Assembly: GCA_963697675.1 (NCBI GenBank)
Contig: CAVOOW010000006.1
Coordinates: forward strand, 310,001 to 374,000
Length of the DNA: 64,000 bases
Origin: CAVOOW01 sp963697675
GTDB lineage: Bacteria; Actinomycetota; Actinomycetes; JACCUZ01
Reading direction: 5' to 3'
Shown: positions 8,356 through 18,611 of the stretch, in pieces
Layout: each line of letters opens with the position of its first letter
Numbering within the stretch: the first letter of the stretch is position 1
Position numbers and translations under genes: made by a program
Notes under the pieces: generated by a model
Databases searched by the model: none
Told to the model about the DNA's origin: nothing
The model's input: the letters and a program-made list of their open reading frames with translations, nothing else

Positions 8356-9327
8356 CTACGACGAGAGTTCAGCCCGGCGCGACCACCAGGCCTCGGCGGC
8401 GGTCATTGCGCTCTCGGCCTCGTGGATGCCGTCGCCCACGAGCCCTGCCGTGGCAGCCCAGTGCAAGGGTATAAGGGCTAGAGCCCCGGGGAGCCAACGG
8501 TGCTCGTCGCGAGTCAGCGGTTCCGGAGCGGTGCCTTCGTAGGCGGCGACCAGTCGTCGCGGCTCGAGCAATTCGCCGCCCTGTGCGACGTGGTGCAGGC
8601 TGGCCGCGATGTCGTACAGCCGCTCCCTGACCCTCGCAAAATCCAGGTCGAAGGTGGCCCATGAGCCGTCTGACAGTTCTCCCGCGTTGCCCAATTTGTA
8701 GTCCCCATGAATCGGAGTGCATGGCAGTTCGACCTCCTTCCGGAGCTTGGAGAGCTCGCCGGTCAGTTGGCGCATCCGATGCACGACCGGCTCACTGCCG
8801 GGTCCGAGCCTGCGCCGTGTGAAGCCCACCGAGTAACCCAGTTGGCGGAAGGTTCTGTGGTCGTCGAGGGGTTCGGGCGGACTGGGCTCCCAGACTGCTT
8901 TGAGCGCAGTGTGAAGGCGTCCGAGCTCCTCGAATATGCGGACGTAGGAGTTCTCGTCCGCCCGTGGCTGGACGTGATCGATGAACTCCTCAATCTCAGC
9001 CCAACGATCAGCGACCCTCATCAGGTCGCAGCCGGAAATCCGAATCGGCCGAGCGACGCGGACTTGCGTCCGCTCGAGCCGCTCCCGCAGGCGCCGCAGT
9101 CCCGCTACCCGGCCGCGGCGGACCCAGGGCCTATGAACCCGGAGGACAACCGGCGGCTCAGCGTCTATCCGCACGTTGAGGTTGAACCCACCGCCAATGT
9201 CTGCCCATCCGGCCCCTCGCGCCACGCGGGCGATCAGGGCCGAGACGGCCGGGTCATCTGGGCCGGCTCTAGGTCCGAACCAGCGCGGCAACGGAGGGGG
9301 AGAGATCGAAGCTTCGATTCCGGTCAT
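8356..9327 (-). CDS. Phosphotransferase of the APH / choline-kinase-like fold
   Basis: From ATG 9327 the protein has about 323 residues. It shows a kinase-like N-lobe (FNLNVRIDAEPPVVLRVHRP), the catalytic loop TPIHGDYKLGN (HGD-x4-N) and the metal motif TFDLDFARV, followed by helices typical of the aminoglycoside phosphotransferase superfamily. An upstream start would add 32 residues of low-complexity Arg-rich sequence with no similarity, so it was not chosen. The substrate cannot be told from sequence; many family members act on sugars, amines or macrolides. It is transcribed away from the epimerase gene. Confidence 0.85.
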   Translation of the reverse strand: MTGIEASISPPPLPRWFGPRAGPDDPAVSALIARVARGAGWADIGGGFNLNVRIDAEPPVVLRVHRPWVRRGRVAGLRRLRERLERTQVRVARPIRISGCDLMRVADRWAEIEEFIDHVQPRADENSYVRIFEELGRLHTALKAVWEPSPPEPLDDHRTFRQLGYSVGFTRRRLGPGSEPVVHRMRQLTGELSKLRKEVELPCTPIHGDYKLGNAGELSDGSWATFDLDFARVRERLYDIAASLHHVAQGGELLEPRRLVAAYEGTAPEPLTRDEHRWLPGALALIPLHWAATAGLVGDGIHEAESAMTAAEAWWSRRAELSS

Positions 9328-9673
9328 GGCAATGGTCCCCCAGCGCAGCCGGGGAAGGGTCCGCCGGTGAGCATGGCGCAATCTTGCCGCGGCGCTATGA
9401 CGGCTGGCACCCCGCCAGCCCATTCAGCTCGCCTGATCACCATCGTGGAGACGAGTCGAGCCCAGTGGCTCGACCGACCAGCTACCGGTTCGCCTACGGC
9501 AGTCGTACCGCCCGAGCGGCACTTCCGAGCGCACCCATCGCGGCAAGAGCGGACGGCAGAGATCCTACGGATTCCTTGTCGGCAAGTGCTGCGCGGCGGG
9601 AACGCTACGACCGTGCTCGACTCCTGGCAAGGGTCGGTCGCACCTTCGGCGTCCTTCGAAATACCCTTGGCGC
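9328..9673. other. Intergenic stretch between divergent genes
   Basis: I see no gene or clear repeat in this stretch. It must hold the promoters for the phosphotransferase (minus) and the epimerase (plus), but no convincing -35/-10 pair was picked out. Confidence 0.4.
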
Positions 9674-10729
9674 GTGGGTCACGTTTCGAGTTCCGACTTC
9701 GGCTCAGTGCAGGGCGAGCCGGTCCAACGCTGGACGCTGCGGGACGGCTCCATCGAAGTCTCGGTTTTGACCTATGGAGCCCTGATCCAGTCCTTGATCG
9801 TCCCGGACCGGCACGGTGATCGGGCTGATGTCGTGCTCGGCTTCGACGACCTCGAGGACTATGCCGCTGACCACCCGTACTTCGGTGCAACGATCGGTCG
9901 CTACGCCAACCGCATCGACCGCGGAAGATTTGTCCTGGACGGAACGCAGTACCAGCTGCCGGTCAACAACGGCCCGAACTGCCTGCACGGAGGTGCCAGC
10001 GGTTTCGACCGGCGGGTCTGGGACGCCAGCGAGGTAACCCGAGCCGAGGGCGTCGGGGTGCGGCTCGAACTCGTGTCGCCCGACGGTGACAACGGCTTCC
10101 CCGGCACCTTGTCAGTCTCGGTCACGATGACCCTGAAGGGCACAGCACTACGCCTCACCTATGAGGCCACCACGGACGCCGCGACAGTCGTGAACCTGAC
10201 CAATCACTCCTACTTCAACCTGTCCGGAGCCGGGTCGGGAACCATAGAGAACCACGTCCTCGAGATCGCGGCGAATCGCTACCTCCCGATAACACCCGAC
10301 GTCATCCCGACCGGTGAGCTCGCAGGGGTCACCGGCACCCCGTTCGACTTCACCTCACCGCAACCGATCGGGCAACGGTTGCGCGACGGTGACGAGCAGC
10401 TGGTCCGCGGTCAGGGCTACGACCACTGCTTCGTTCTCGACCGGTCGGCCAGCCAACCGATCTCGCGTGCAGCAAGGCTGCATGACCCCACCCGCGGCCG
10501 AGTGCTCGAAGTGTGGACCGACCAACCAGGGATGCAGCTCTACACCGGCAACCAGCTCGCGGCAACGCTGGTCGGCAAACAGCGCCGCGTCTACCGGCAG
10601 GGCGACGCAGTCTGTTTAGAGACCCAACACCTCCCCGACTCGGTCAACCAACCCACGTTCCCGAGCACCGAGCTGCGCCCCGGCAAGCGTTTCACCTCGA
10701 CCACCGAACTCCGATTCGAAAACGTATGA
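9674..10729 (+). CDS. galM: Aldose 1-epimerase (mutarotase)
   Basis: The 351-residue protein interconverts the alpha and beta anomers of aldoses such as glucose and galactose. It contains VLTYGALIQSLIVPDR, FGATIGRYANRI, the conserved GPNCLHGGASGFDRRVWD with the active-site His, NLTNHSYFNLSG with the second His, and LETQHLPDSVNQP near the C-terminus with the conserved Glu. The length is normal. A GTG start at 9674 is used. It is a single gene; no other Leloir-pathway genes are nearby. Confidence 0.95.
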   Translation: MGHVSSSDFGSVQGEPVQRWTLRDGSIEVSVLTYGALIQSLIVPDRHGDRADVVLGFDDLEDYAADHPYFGATIGRYANRIDRGRFVLDGTQYQLPVNNGPNCLHGGASGFDRRVWDASEVTRAEGVGVRLELVSPDGDNGFPGTLSVSVTMTLKGTALRLTYEATTDAATVVNLTNHSYFNLSGAGSGTIENHVLEIAANRYLPITPDVIPTGELAGVTGTPFDFTSPQPIGQRLRDGDEQLVRGQGYDHCFVLDRSASQPISRAARLHDPTRGRVLEVWTDQPGMQLYTGNQLAATLVGKQRRVYRQGDAVCLETQHLPDSVNQPTFPSTELRPGKRFTSTTELRFENV

Positions 10730-10857
10730 CGTCTTCAGTGAACGGCTGTCGCCGGCTGCTGTGGTTGATCCACCACGAGCCCGTGGACCGACCACGATCG
10801 GGACGATGTCCCGGCCGCACGAACCGCACACGACGGGGCAGACCTGGTTGCCGCTGG

Positions 10858-13800
10858 CTACGGCAGGAGGTGGCTCATGCTCCGGGCGACGAGGTCGTCG
10901 CGTTCGCCCTGCGCCAGCCCCTCGAGACCGAACCCGGCGTACACGGTGTCCGCCGTGGTGGTGATCGCTCCTTCCTCGAAGCCCAGCTGGGTGCGGATCC
11001 AGTCTCTGCTGTTGGCCACTGAGCCCTCCGGGGCGCCGCTGACCGTCCATCCCCCGAGGTCGGTCTCGAAGCCCGTCGAAGCGGCAGGGGCGCCATCAGC
11101 CAGGACCGACACGTCGTCGAGGAACACACCGGTTCCCTGCGTCGACCAGTCACTCACGTAGGTGATGGAGACCTCGACCTGTTGCCCGGCATAGGCGGAG
11201 AGGTCGACTGACCACTCGCCCCAACCCTGCGACGACCCGGTCGCCGCGTTCCAGACGCCGCTGGTTCCGGTCGGCTCGCATGCGGCATTCATGTAGTGGG
11301 CGAGGAAGGGGTGCAGCGCGTCGACCCAGCCCTCGGGGCAGCTCTCGCCGGTGCTCTGCTGGGTATGGCCGTTCGTGTCCGGCAGCGTCGTCCACGCGTC
11401 GGAACCGACCGGGTGCGCCTCGACGAACACGTAGTCCCAGTCCGCCTCGACGTCGTACGAGGCCCAGAACGACAGCTCGCCGGAGGTTGCCGCCGTGAGG
11501 TCCACCGTGCGGGTGAGCCGCTTGTAGCTCACGTCGGACTGCTGGCTGTAGACGTACCACTCCCCCGAGTGCGGGTCGAACGGCCCGCCGGGGATGTCCC
11601 AGTCCAGGGGGGCGGCGCTGGCGAACTGCGGGAACTCGTCGGGCGGCAGGAAGCTCGACGTCGTCAGCAACAGACCGGTGTGATCCTGGTTCTGCGCCGA
11701 CCCTGCAGCGTTCAGGTCACCGGTGAAACCCGCGAACTCGTCCTCGGCTCCGACGAGCTGGAACGGCTCGCCGTCGGCATCGGTGCCGCCGTCGTCGACG
11801 TTCACGTACGCGCCCAGCCAGTACTGCTGGAAGTCGTTGAGCACCGGCAGGCACGGATACTCCTCCGGCGTCGTGCACTCCGGCGGCTGGAACGGGTTGT
11901 ACCAGTACGCGCCGTTGGCCGCCTCGGCGAACTGCGCGTACTTGCCCGCAAGCATCAGCTTGCCGCCCTCGTTGAGGTAGTCCCGCACCGACAGCTCCAT
12001 GTCGACCGCCGCCTTGGAGGTCGTTCCACCGCACCTGCCCCGGCGCGCGGAGGATGATGTCGTTACCGGTCTCCCAGACCACGGCGTCGTAGTGGGAGAG
12101 GACGCCGAGATGGTGCGGCGCCTGGCGGCCCATCGCGTCGAAGTCGTAGACGTCGCTGCTGTATCCGGCGGCGGCCAGCGAGGACGCGTACTCGTCCGCG
12201 TACTGCGCGGTTGTCAGGCCCTGCGCTGGGCTGAGGCCAGTCACGTCCTCCGCGGCGAGGATCAGCACATCGCCGCCGATGTCCGAATGCACGACGTACG
12301 TGAAGGGTTCCGTCGACACCTTTGGACCGCGCCTGCCATTGCGACCGGTGAACCACACCTCCACCTCGTCACCAGGGGCTGCGCGAACCTTGCCTCGGAA
12401 CTCGCCGTAGTAGGCGTCGAGGGTGCCTCCGTACCTCTCGCCACCGCGCCACTCCTTGACCAGCCGGGTCCGGGTCGGCCCGCCGTTGATCGGAGAACCG
12501 AAGGCGGATGTTGTGCAGCGACCGCTTGGCGGTCACGGCGACCGGCTGGCTGCGGCCGTACGACACCGGGAACGGGTCGGCCACGAGATCGGGTGCGTCG
12601 ATGCCGACGCGCCGACACCGGGTCGTCCGGATCGTGCGCCGACTCTGCGACCGACAGCGCGAACGGAATGTTCTTGCTGAACTCGGCCTGGATCAGATCC
12701 TCGTCGTCGGGGAAGATGAAGTCGCTCACGCAGTCCTCGGCGAGCCACTCGTCGTCCGGCACCGAGTTCGACGCGGCCGTACACGTGGACATCTCCGGCG
12801 TGAAGCTGATCGTCCGGTAGCGCACCTGAGCGTGAGTGTCGGTGTCACCGTTGGTCGTGTACAGCTCGGCGGAGATGTCAGGGTCGTATCCCGGCACCGC
12901 CGGGTTCTCGTCGGTGCCGACCATTGCCTGGGCGATGACGTCGTCCGGCGACGGCGTGTTGACCTGCCAGCCGATCCCGTAGAGCAACAGCTCCGCGGCC
13001 GAGTGGTAGTTGACCAAGAACTCGAAACCCACTCGCCGGAACAGGCCGTCGAGCGCTCGGGTCTCCGGCTCGGAGTTGGGCCCCGCCCCACGGTAGGTCT
13101 CACTGGCGGTGTCGGGTGAGGAGCCCTCGTTGTCGTAGCCCCATTTTTCGGCGAAGTTGCGGTTCAGGTCGACTCCGTCATCGGCAGTAATCTGCCCGTC
13201 GGCGTTGTTGTCCCTCAGGTTCTTGCGCCACAGCCGGTTCCCCTCAGTGAACGTGAAGTCGTAGCCGTCGGGGTTTGCGACCGGCAGGAACCAGAGCTCG
13301 GTCGTGTTCACGAGCCGCGTGATCTGGGCGGACTTGCCGTACTGGTCCAAGACGAGATGCATCAGCCGGCGCGTCATCTCCGGAGTGATCCACTCTCGCG
13401 CATGCTGGGTGGAGGCGTAGAGGACCGCCGGGCGACTGCCGTCGCGGATCGCACGGGCGTTCTTGGTCACCTTGATCGCCAGGATGTCCTGGCCGTTGAC
13501 CGTCCTGCCGATCCGCACGAGCTTGGCGATTCCCCTGTTCTGCCGTGCGGTCGAGACGAGCTCGTCTCGTAGACCGCCTGGTCCGCTGTACGGCCGGAAC
13601 GCGTCCCAGCCCTGCACGGACTGCCTCCGCAGCACCTCGGACGCGGCGAGGCCGTCGATCCTCTTCACCCTCAGATTCACTCCGGCCGCCCGAAGCTTCG
13701 ACGCCTGGCTCGTGCTCAGCACCGCCTCCACCTGGGCCGTTCCGGTGGCCGCCGTCGCAGCAGGCGAGTTCGTGACGTCGACCCCCAGCTCGCGCAGCTT

Positions 13801-13962
13801 CGCCATCCCGGCGGCATCCACGTCGCCGGTGTACACCTCGAAATCGACGTCGCCCGGTTGGCTGGCGACGCGCGCGCTGGAGGGAGTGACGGTCAGCGTC
13901 GCACCAGCGAGGGCCGCCACGGCCAGCACAACGATGGAACGGCGTCGAAGGTCCTTGAACAT
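10858..13962 (-). CDS. Secreted M14 zinc carboxypeptidase with large C-terminal domain, three frameshifts
   Basis: The inferred protein is about 1030 residues. It begins with a signal peptide (RRRSIVVLAVAALAGATLTV) and a prodomain. An M14 catalytic domain follows: zinc ligands in STQHAREWITPEM and LVNYHSAAELLLYGIGWQ, substrate residues in DLNRNFAEKWG, and catalytic Glu in ISFTPEMST. The C-terminal half resembles secreted M6/immune-inhibitor-like regions, with WGEWSVDLSAYAGQQVEVSI and FLDDVSV, probably a jelly-roll binding module. Frame changes near 12600, 12490 and 12025 are each flanked by conserved sequence. The enzyme should be exported and degrade peptides or proteins outside the cell. 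The break at 12490 is a single extra base. Confidence 0.85.
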
Positions 13963-14151
13963 CGCCTACCACGTCCCCTCAGGTGGCCTGGCGCCCGGGC
14001 CGCGCCGGCGTAGCACCGGAGCCTGCTGCGCTGCGTCGCACCTGTCAAGACATTGCCAGCTCGACGGTGCCGCTCAAGTCGGCCGACCCGTCCGGCGAGG
14101 CCGCCGGCGGCTCGGAGGTTTCGGCCGAGCGCTAGCTCCACGATCGAACCC

Positions 14152-15882
14152 TCAGACAGGATCCACGGATGGCGATGGTGGGTCCGCCAGTTGAGCTTGA
14201 ACAGCGTGGTAGACGCTTCCGTGGATCCGGTCGGCCCCGATGCGGCCGAGGACACCGTCTCGTGCCAGCGTCGCACTCACTGCGCGCTTCACTCGTGCCA
14301 GCCGGAGCGTGACAGCGGCGTCATCGGTGAGGTCAACGATCTCGTTGAGTTTGGCGGTGCCCTGTGAGTCCACGAAGTCCACGCCCTCGCAGTCCAGGAC
14401 GATCCCCCGCAGGTTCGGTGTCGAGTGGACAACCTCCCGGATCCGGTCCTCCAGCGCATCGGACGTGGCGAAGAACAACCCGCCATCCAGGCGGATGACC
14501 GCCACCCCGGGGATCTGCTCGTCCTCTGGGTGCTCGTCCAGGTCTCGGAACACCTGCGTCCCCGCCTCCCGACCCAGCAGCGGGATCTTCGGGCTGGTCG
14601 CCACCGAGATCAGCCACAGCAACGACAACCCGATGCCGATCATCACCCCGGCGAGGACCCCGAACACCAGCGTCCCCGCGATCGCCGCGACCGCGATCCA
14701 GAAGTCGAATCGCTGGACCCTGGCGAGCCTGCGCATCTCCGGCACATTCATCATGCCCATCACGACCGCCTCGATGATGAGCGCGGCGAGCACCGGCTTG
14801 GGGAGGTCGGAGAAGAGCGGAGCCAGCACAAGCAGAGTGAGCAGCACGGTGATGCCCGAGACGATCGAGGCCAGGCCCGTTCGCGCCCCCGAGTGGTCGT
14901 TCAGCGAACTCGCCGAAAGGCTGGTTGAGACAGGCATCCCCTGGAACAGCCCGGCACCCGTGTTGGCCATCGCCTGCGCGACGGACTCCTGGTCGACATC
15001 GATCTGGTACCGGTGCTTGGCCGCGAATGCGCGGGCATCACCCGCAGTCTGCGAGAACCCGATCATGACCAGAGCCACCGCCGCTACCGCGACGGTGCCG
15101 GCGTGGTTCCATGCGAGCTGGGGGTCAGGAACCTCGAACGAGGGCAGTCCTCTCGGCACGGTGCCGACCAGGGCAACCCCACGCGCGTCCAGGTCGAACA
15201 CACGCGAGGCCAGCAGCCCGCCGACGACCAGAACCAGCGCACCCGGCACACGAGGTGCGATACGCCTCAGACCGAAAACGACGACAAGCGAGACAACCCC
15301 GACGACGACGGTCGACCCGTGCGCGTCACCAACCGTCCCCAGCCAGGACCACAACTCCTGCAAGCTGTTCGTCCCGGTGACATCGGTCCCGGTGAGCTTG
15401 GGGAGCTCGCCGATCACGACGTCGATCGCGGCCCCGAACAGGAACCCGGTAACCACCGCCCGAGACAGGAACTGCGCGATCCAGCCCATCCGCAGAACGG
15501 CGAGGAGCAAGAACACCAGACCCGACGCGAGCGTGATCGCAGCCACGAAGGAGGCCACGTCGCGCTCGTCGGTGATCCCGGCCGCAATGACAGCGCTAGC
15601 GGCGACCGCGGCCAGTCCCGAGCTCGGTCCCATCGAGATCTGCCGGCTGGTGCCAAACACGGCATACAGGAGGGCGCCCGCCGCGGCTGCATACAGGCCG
15701 TTCTGCAGCGGGATCCCCGCGATCCCCGCGTAGCCCAGGTTCTTCGGAACGATCAGGGCCGCGACGGTGACCCCGGCAATCAGATCGCCGCGCAACCAGC
15801 TGCGGTCGTACGAGCGAATCCATCCGAGGAGAGGGACAAGGCTTCCGACCTTCCGTCGGGGATGGCCCGCCCGACCGGTCAT
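14152..15882 (-). CDS. SulP-family anion transporter with C-terminal STAS domain
   Basis: The 576-residue protein has the SulP core (DLIAGVTVAALIVPKNLGYA, QISMGPSSGLAAVAASAVI, AMANTGAGLFQGMPVSTSLS), about 12 membrane segments, and a C-terminal STAS domain (AVIRLDGGLFFATSDALEDR, GIVLDCEGVDFVDSQGTAKL). Family members move sulfate, bicarbonate or other anions across the cytoplasmic membrane. The STAS domain regulates traffic or partner binding. No carbonic anhydrase or sulfur gene is adjacent, so the ion is not known. Confidence 0.93.
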   Translation of the reverse strand: MTGRAGHPRRKVGSLVPLLGWIRSYDRSWLRGDLIAGVTVAALIVPKNLGYAGIAGIPLQNGLYAAAAGALLYAVFGTSRQISMGPSSGLAAVAASAVIAAGITDERDVASFVAAITLASGLVFLLLAVLRMGWIAQFLSRAVVTGFLFGAAIDVVIGELPKLTGTDVTGTNSLQELWSWLGTVGDAHGSTVVVGVVSLVVVFGLRRIAPRVPGALVLVVGGLLASRVFDLDARGVALVGTVPRGLPSFEVPDPQLAWNHAGTVAVAAVALVMIGFSQTAGDARAFAAKHRYQIDVDQESVAQAMANTGAGLFQGMPVSTSLSASSLNDHSGARTGLASIVSGITVLLTLLVLAPLFSDLPKPVLAALIIEAVVMGMMNVPEMRRLARVQRFDFWIAVAAIAGTLVFGVLAGVMIGIGLSLLWLISVATSPKIPLLGREAGTQVFRDLDEHPEDEQIPGVAVIRLDGGLFFATSDALEDRIREVVHSTPNLRGIVLDCEGVDFVDSQGTAKLNEIVDLTDDAAVTLRLARVKRAVSATLARDGVLGRIGADRIHGSVYHAVQAQLADPPSPSVDPV

Positions 15883-16003
15883 GAGCGCAGATGCTACGCC
15901 TCCACGCAGCGGCTCGTGTTGTTCTCAATGTGTTGGGCCGGCCCCAGAATGACCGTGACCCAGCTGACGATGTGCGTCAAAACTTTGGGTCTGGTGCTCC
16001 GCT

Positions 16004-17515
16004 CTACGTGCTGCCCGAGCCGAAGCGCTCGATGAGCACACCGTGGCGCAGCCCGCGGTCGCTGACCGTGACCGCGTCGCAGGCGAGCTTGTCCATGATC
16101 GTGCGGACGATGCACGCGCCTGCGAGGATCACCTCGGCACGAGCCGGCTGCAACCCAACCATCGCCCGTCGTCCATCCGCGTCCCGGGTTCGGTACTGCT
16201 CGATCTGGCGATCGATCTCGGCCCGGTCGAGGACCGTCCCCTGGACAACGTCCGGGTCGTAGGTGGCCAGGCCGTGCTTCACGGCGGCCAGGTTCGTCAC
16301 GGCGCCGCCCATGGCCACGACCCCGTCCGGCCGTGGTCGCCCGTCGAGACGGGCGAGCTCGGCAGCGATGGCCGCCAGGGCGTCGGCCACGACGTCGCGC
16401 GACACGGCCGAGGCCAGCCCGAACTGCTCGGTGAACCGGACCGCGCCGACGGGGACGCTGAACCGCTCATCGACATCCGGCCCATGGCCGAACGTGAACT
16501 GCGAGCTGCCGCCGCCGGTGTCGAACGCCACGATCGCCCCGTCGCCGAGACCAACGCCGGTTGCGACCGCGAGGTAGGCCAGCCTGCCCTCGTCCTCCCC
16601 GGAGAGGACGTCGAGGGACAGCCCGGAACGAGTACGAACGGTCTCGACGACCTCGTTCCGGTTGCCAGCCATCCGGAATCCTGCCGTGGCGACGAGAGCG
16701 ATGGCCCGAGCGTCGAGGCCGCGAGCCTCTTCCGCCATCGCGCTGATCGCTCGCGCAGTCCGCTCGAGCGGTTCGGCGCCGATCACCCCGGTCGCCTCGA
16801 GGCCCTCGCCGAGCCGCGTGATGACAGCGCGATCGACGACGGTCCTCCACGGACCACGCCCGCCTGCGTCGAGCTCGGCGATGTGCAGCTTGATCGAGTT
16901 CGTGCCTGCGTCGATGACCGCGTAGCGCTCCGGCACACGATCGACGAGCAGCCTCAGGCCAGCCGGGACGTCCAGGTTGCGGTAGTCGCGCAGGCCCATC
17001 GCGTCGATCGCGGCCAGGACGTCCGCCGGGCGGATCGACTCTGCTGCGATCGTGATCGTTCGCTGTCCGCCGGCCTCCACCACGGTCCTCTCGGCCAGGC
17101 AACCAGCGACGGTGTAACGGGCACGCCGCTTGTGAACCCGCACAGCGCGCGGACCCTCGCCGGCATCGACCTCCGCAGCTTCCATCAGCCCGTCGAAGTC
17201 GAGCCCGTCGGGCGGGACGTCCGCTGCCGGACGTCGGAGGCCTTCGAGGACCGTCCTCACGGCCTCGGCGTCAAGCGGAAAGGTCGCCTTGAGAATCGGT
17301 TCCCAGCGCTGCAGGCCTGCCGCATCTGTTTCGCGCAGAACCTTGACGTCCATCAGACCGCCGCGGACCTTGACGTTGTCGCCGCCGCGCGCCAGCAGGT
17401 AGAACTCGTCGCTCTCCTCGACGGAGACCGGGGTCATCGCATCGAACACCACATCCGCGCGTGGGACGGCACCGGCGAACGTGCGCCACTCCCAGCGCGG
17501 AACCACCTCGGCCAT
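16004..17515 (-). CDS. Fusion of a CYTH-like domain and a Ppx/GppA exopolyphosphatase
   Basis: Residues 1-185 form a CYTH-like triphosphate-tunnel domain (WEWRTF, NVKVRGGLMDVKVL, WEPILKATFPL, RARYTVAGCLAERTVVEAGG). Residues 195-500 form the ASKHA-fold phosphatase of the Ppx/GppA family, with YAVIDAGTNSIKLHIAEL (phosphate-1 loop), IVAFDTGGGSSQFTFGHG (phosphate-2 loop) and VVAMGGAVTNLA. The two halves suggest an enzyme that binds inorganic polyphosphate or pppGpp with one domain and hydrolyses it with the other. The linkage is unbroken in one frame. It stands alone downstream of a SulP gene in the opposite order of transcription. Confidence 0.87.
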   Translation of the reverse strand: MAEVVPRWEWRTFAGAVPRADVVFDAMTPVSVEESDEFYLLARGGDNVKVRGGLMDVKVLRETDAAGLQRWEPILKATFPLDAEAVRTVLEGLRRPAADVPPDGLDFDGLMEAAEVDAGEGPRAVRVHKRRARYTVAGCLAERTVVEAGGQRTITIAAESIRPADVLAAIDAMGLRDYRNLDVPAGLRLLVDRVPERYAVIDAGTNSIKLHIAELDAGGRGPWRTVVDRAVITRLGEGLEATGVIGAEPLERTARAISAMAEEARGLDARAIALVATAGFRMAGNRNEVVETVRTRSGLSLDVLSGEDEGRLAYLAVATGVGLGDGAIVAFDTGGGSSQFTFGHGPDVDERFSVPVGAVRFTEQFGLASAVSRDVVADALAAIAAELARLDGRPRPDGVVAMGGAVTNLAAVKHGLATYDPDVVQGTVLDRAEIDRQIEQYRTRDADGRRAMVGLQPARAEVILAGACIVRTIMDKLACDAVTVSDRGLRHGVLIERFGSGST

Positions 17516-17590
17516 ACCGCTGTGCTCTTTCCTTCAGGCGCCACCGGACACGGATCGCCGCATGCTATCCCGGGCGCGTCCCGACCGTCC

Positions 17591-17770
17591 TCAGGTCAGC
17601 AAAGGCGCATAGAGAGGACGCTCGAACGGCCACGCATCGCTGGTCAGCCAGTCGGCGATCGCGCGTCTGAGGGCATCATCGAGGGCGGCCTCGGACTCCC
17701 GTACCCACGACTGCACGTGGGCGTCGTCGTCCAGGCTGCGTAGTCGCGCTCGTTCTGCTCCGGGCCGAGA
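17591..17770 (-). CDS. Orphan reading frame following the methyltransferase stop
   Basis: Directly after the methyltransferase TGA, in the same frame, the minus strand stays open for about 60 codons to a TGA at 17591. It reads SLDDDAHVQSWVRESEAAL, then DDALRRAIADWLTSDAWPF and ERPLYAPLLT. The sequence looks like genuine coding material but has no upstream ATG. It could be the tail of a decayed gene, or a C-terminal extension separated from the methyltransferase by one stop. I do not recognise a family. Confidence 0.25.
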   Translation of the reverse strand, partial: SRPGAERARLRSLDDDAHVQSWVRESEAALDDALRRAIADWLTSDAWPFERPLYAPLLT

Positions 17771-17776
17771 GCGCTT

Positions 17777-18568
17777 TCAGTCCGGTTGCTTGATGGCCAC
17801 GAATAGATAGCGGTTGAGGCTGAAGAAGTAGTCGGGGCCGAGCGCGACGAGGTCGTGGGACCAGGCGTCGACCTCGTCGCGGGTGACCCCTGCGCGTTGG
17901 GGGACGAACGCGGCGATGAAGCCGATGAGCCCAACGCTGAATGTGTTGGTGTCGTAGCCGGCATTCAAAAGCGGAATCGTCGAGCGCAGCGTGACCGCGA
18001 AACCGGCTTGTCTCAGCTCTCGGGTGAGCCGCTGAGGTAGATGGGGGTCGGCCAGGTGCTCGTCCCAGGCGGTCAGAACCCTGAGCATCCGGTCCGGGTC
18101 GCCCGAATGCCAGACGATCGAGTCCCAGTCGGTGTCGAGCACAAGTAGCTTCCCACCAGGCCGCAGCACCCGGTGGGCCTCGGCCAGCGCGGCCGGTATG
18201 TCGTCGACGTATTCATAGACCTGGGTCGAGGTAACGGCGTCGAACGACCCGTCCGCGAAGGGCAGGGGGGTCGCACTACCGGGTCGGAACTGCACCGGCG
18301 CCGAGCCGTCTGTGAGTCGGCGCTCCCGGGCGATGGACACCATGCTCTCGCTGGGGTCGATGCCCGTCACAGACCCCTGTGGTCCCACCGCGGCGCCCAT
18401 CTCGCAGACCAGGAAGCCCGGCCCTGAACCGATGTCGAGCACGTCGTCGCCCGGGCTCAGGTCGAGGGTTGCGAGGACGATCCGTCGTTGCTCAACGACG
18501 TCTGGCGTGGTGTAAGCGGCCTCGATCCGGCGGGATGTGGCCTCGTCGAACTCCATCGCTGCGGCCAT
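17777..18568 (-). CDS. Class I SAM-dependent methyltransferase
   Basis: The 263-residue protein has the canonical motif I DDVLDIGSGPGFLVCEMG, motif II-like VTGIDPSESMVSIARER, and ALAEAHRVLRPGGKLLVLDT, as in UbiE/arsenite-type methyltransferases. An AAGGAG site nine bases before ATG 18568 supports this start. The substrate is unknown. The gene lies just behind, and on the same strand as, the small monooxygenase-like gene at 18612, with 43 bases between them, so the two may be one transcript controlled by the TetR operator. Confidence 0.9.
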   Translation of the reverse strand: MAAAMEFDEATSRRIEAAYTTPDVVEQRRIVLATLDLSPGDDVLDIGSGPGFLVCEMGAAVGPQGSVTGIDPSESMVSIARERRLTDGSAPVQFRPGSATPLPFADGSFDAVTSTQVYEYVDDIPAALAEAHRVLRPGGKLLVLDTDWDSIVWHSGDPDRMLRVLTAWDEHLADPHLPQRLTRELRQAGFAVTLRSTIPLLNAGYDTNTFSVGLIGFIAAFVPQRAGVTRDEVDAWSHDLVALGPDYFFSLNRYLFVAIKQPD

Positions 18569-18611
18569 TGCAGCGGACTCCTTACTTCGGTACGAAGCGC
18601 GCGTGCGGCTG

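Noticed and set aside
14240..15733. 497-codon open frame on the plus strand
   Set aside because: It lies fully antisense to the SulP gene, whose domains are complete; the plus-strand product is Ser/Thr/Pro-rich and lacks motifs.
16043..17743. 566-codon open frame on the plus strand
   Set aside because: Antisense shadow of the CYTH-Ppx fusion; no recognisable domain.
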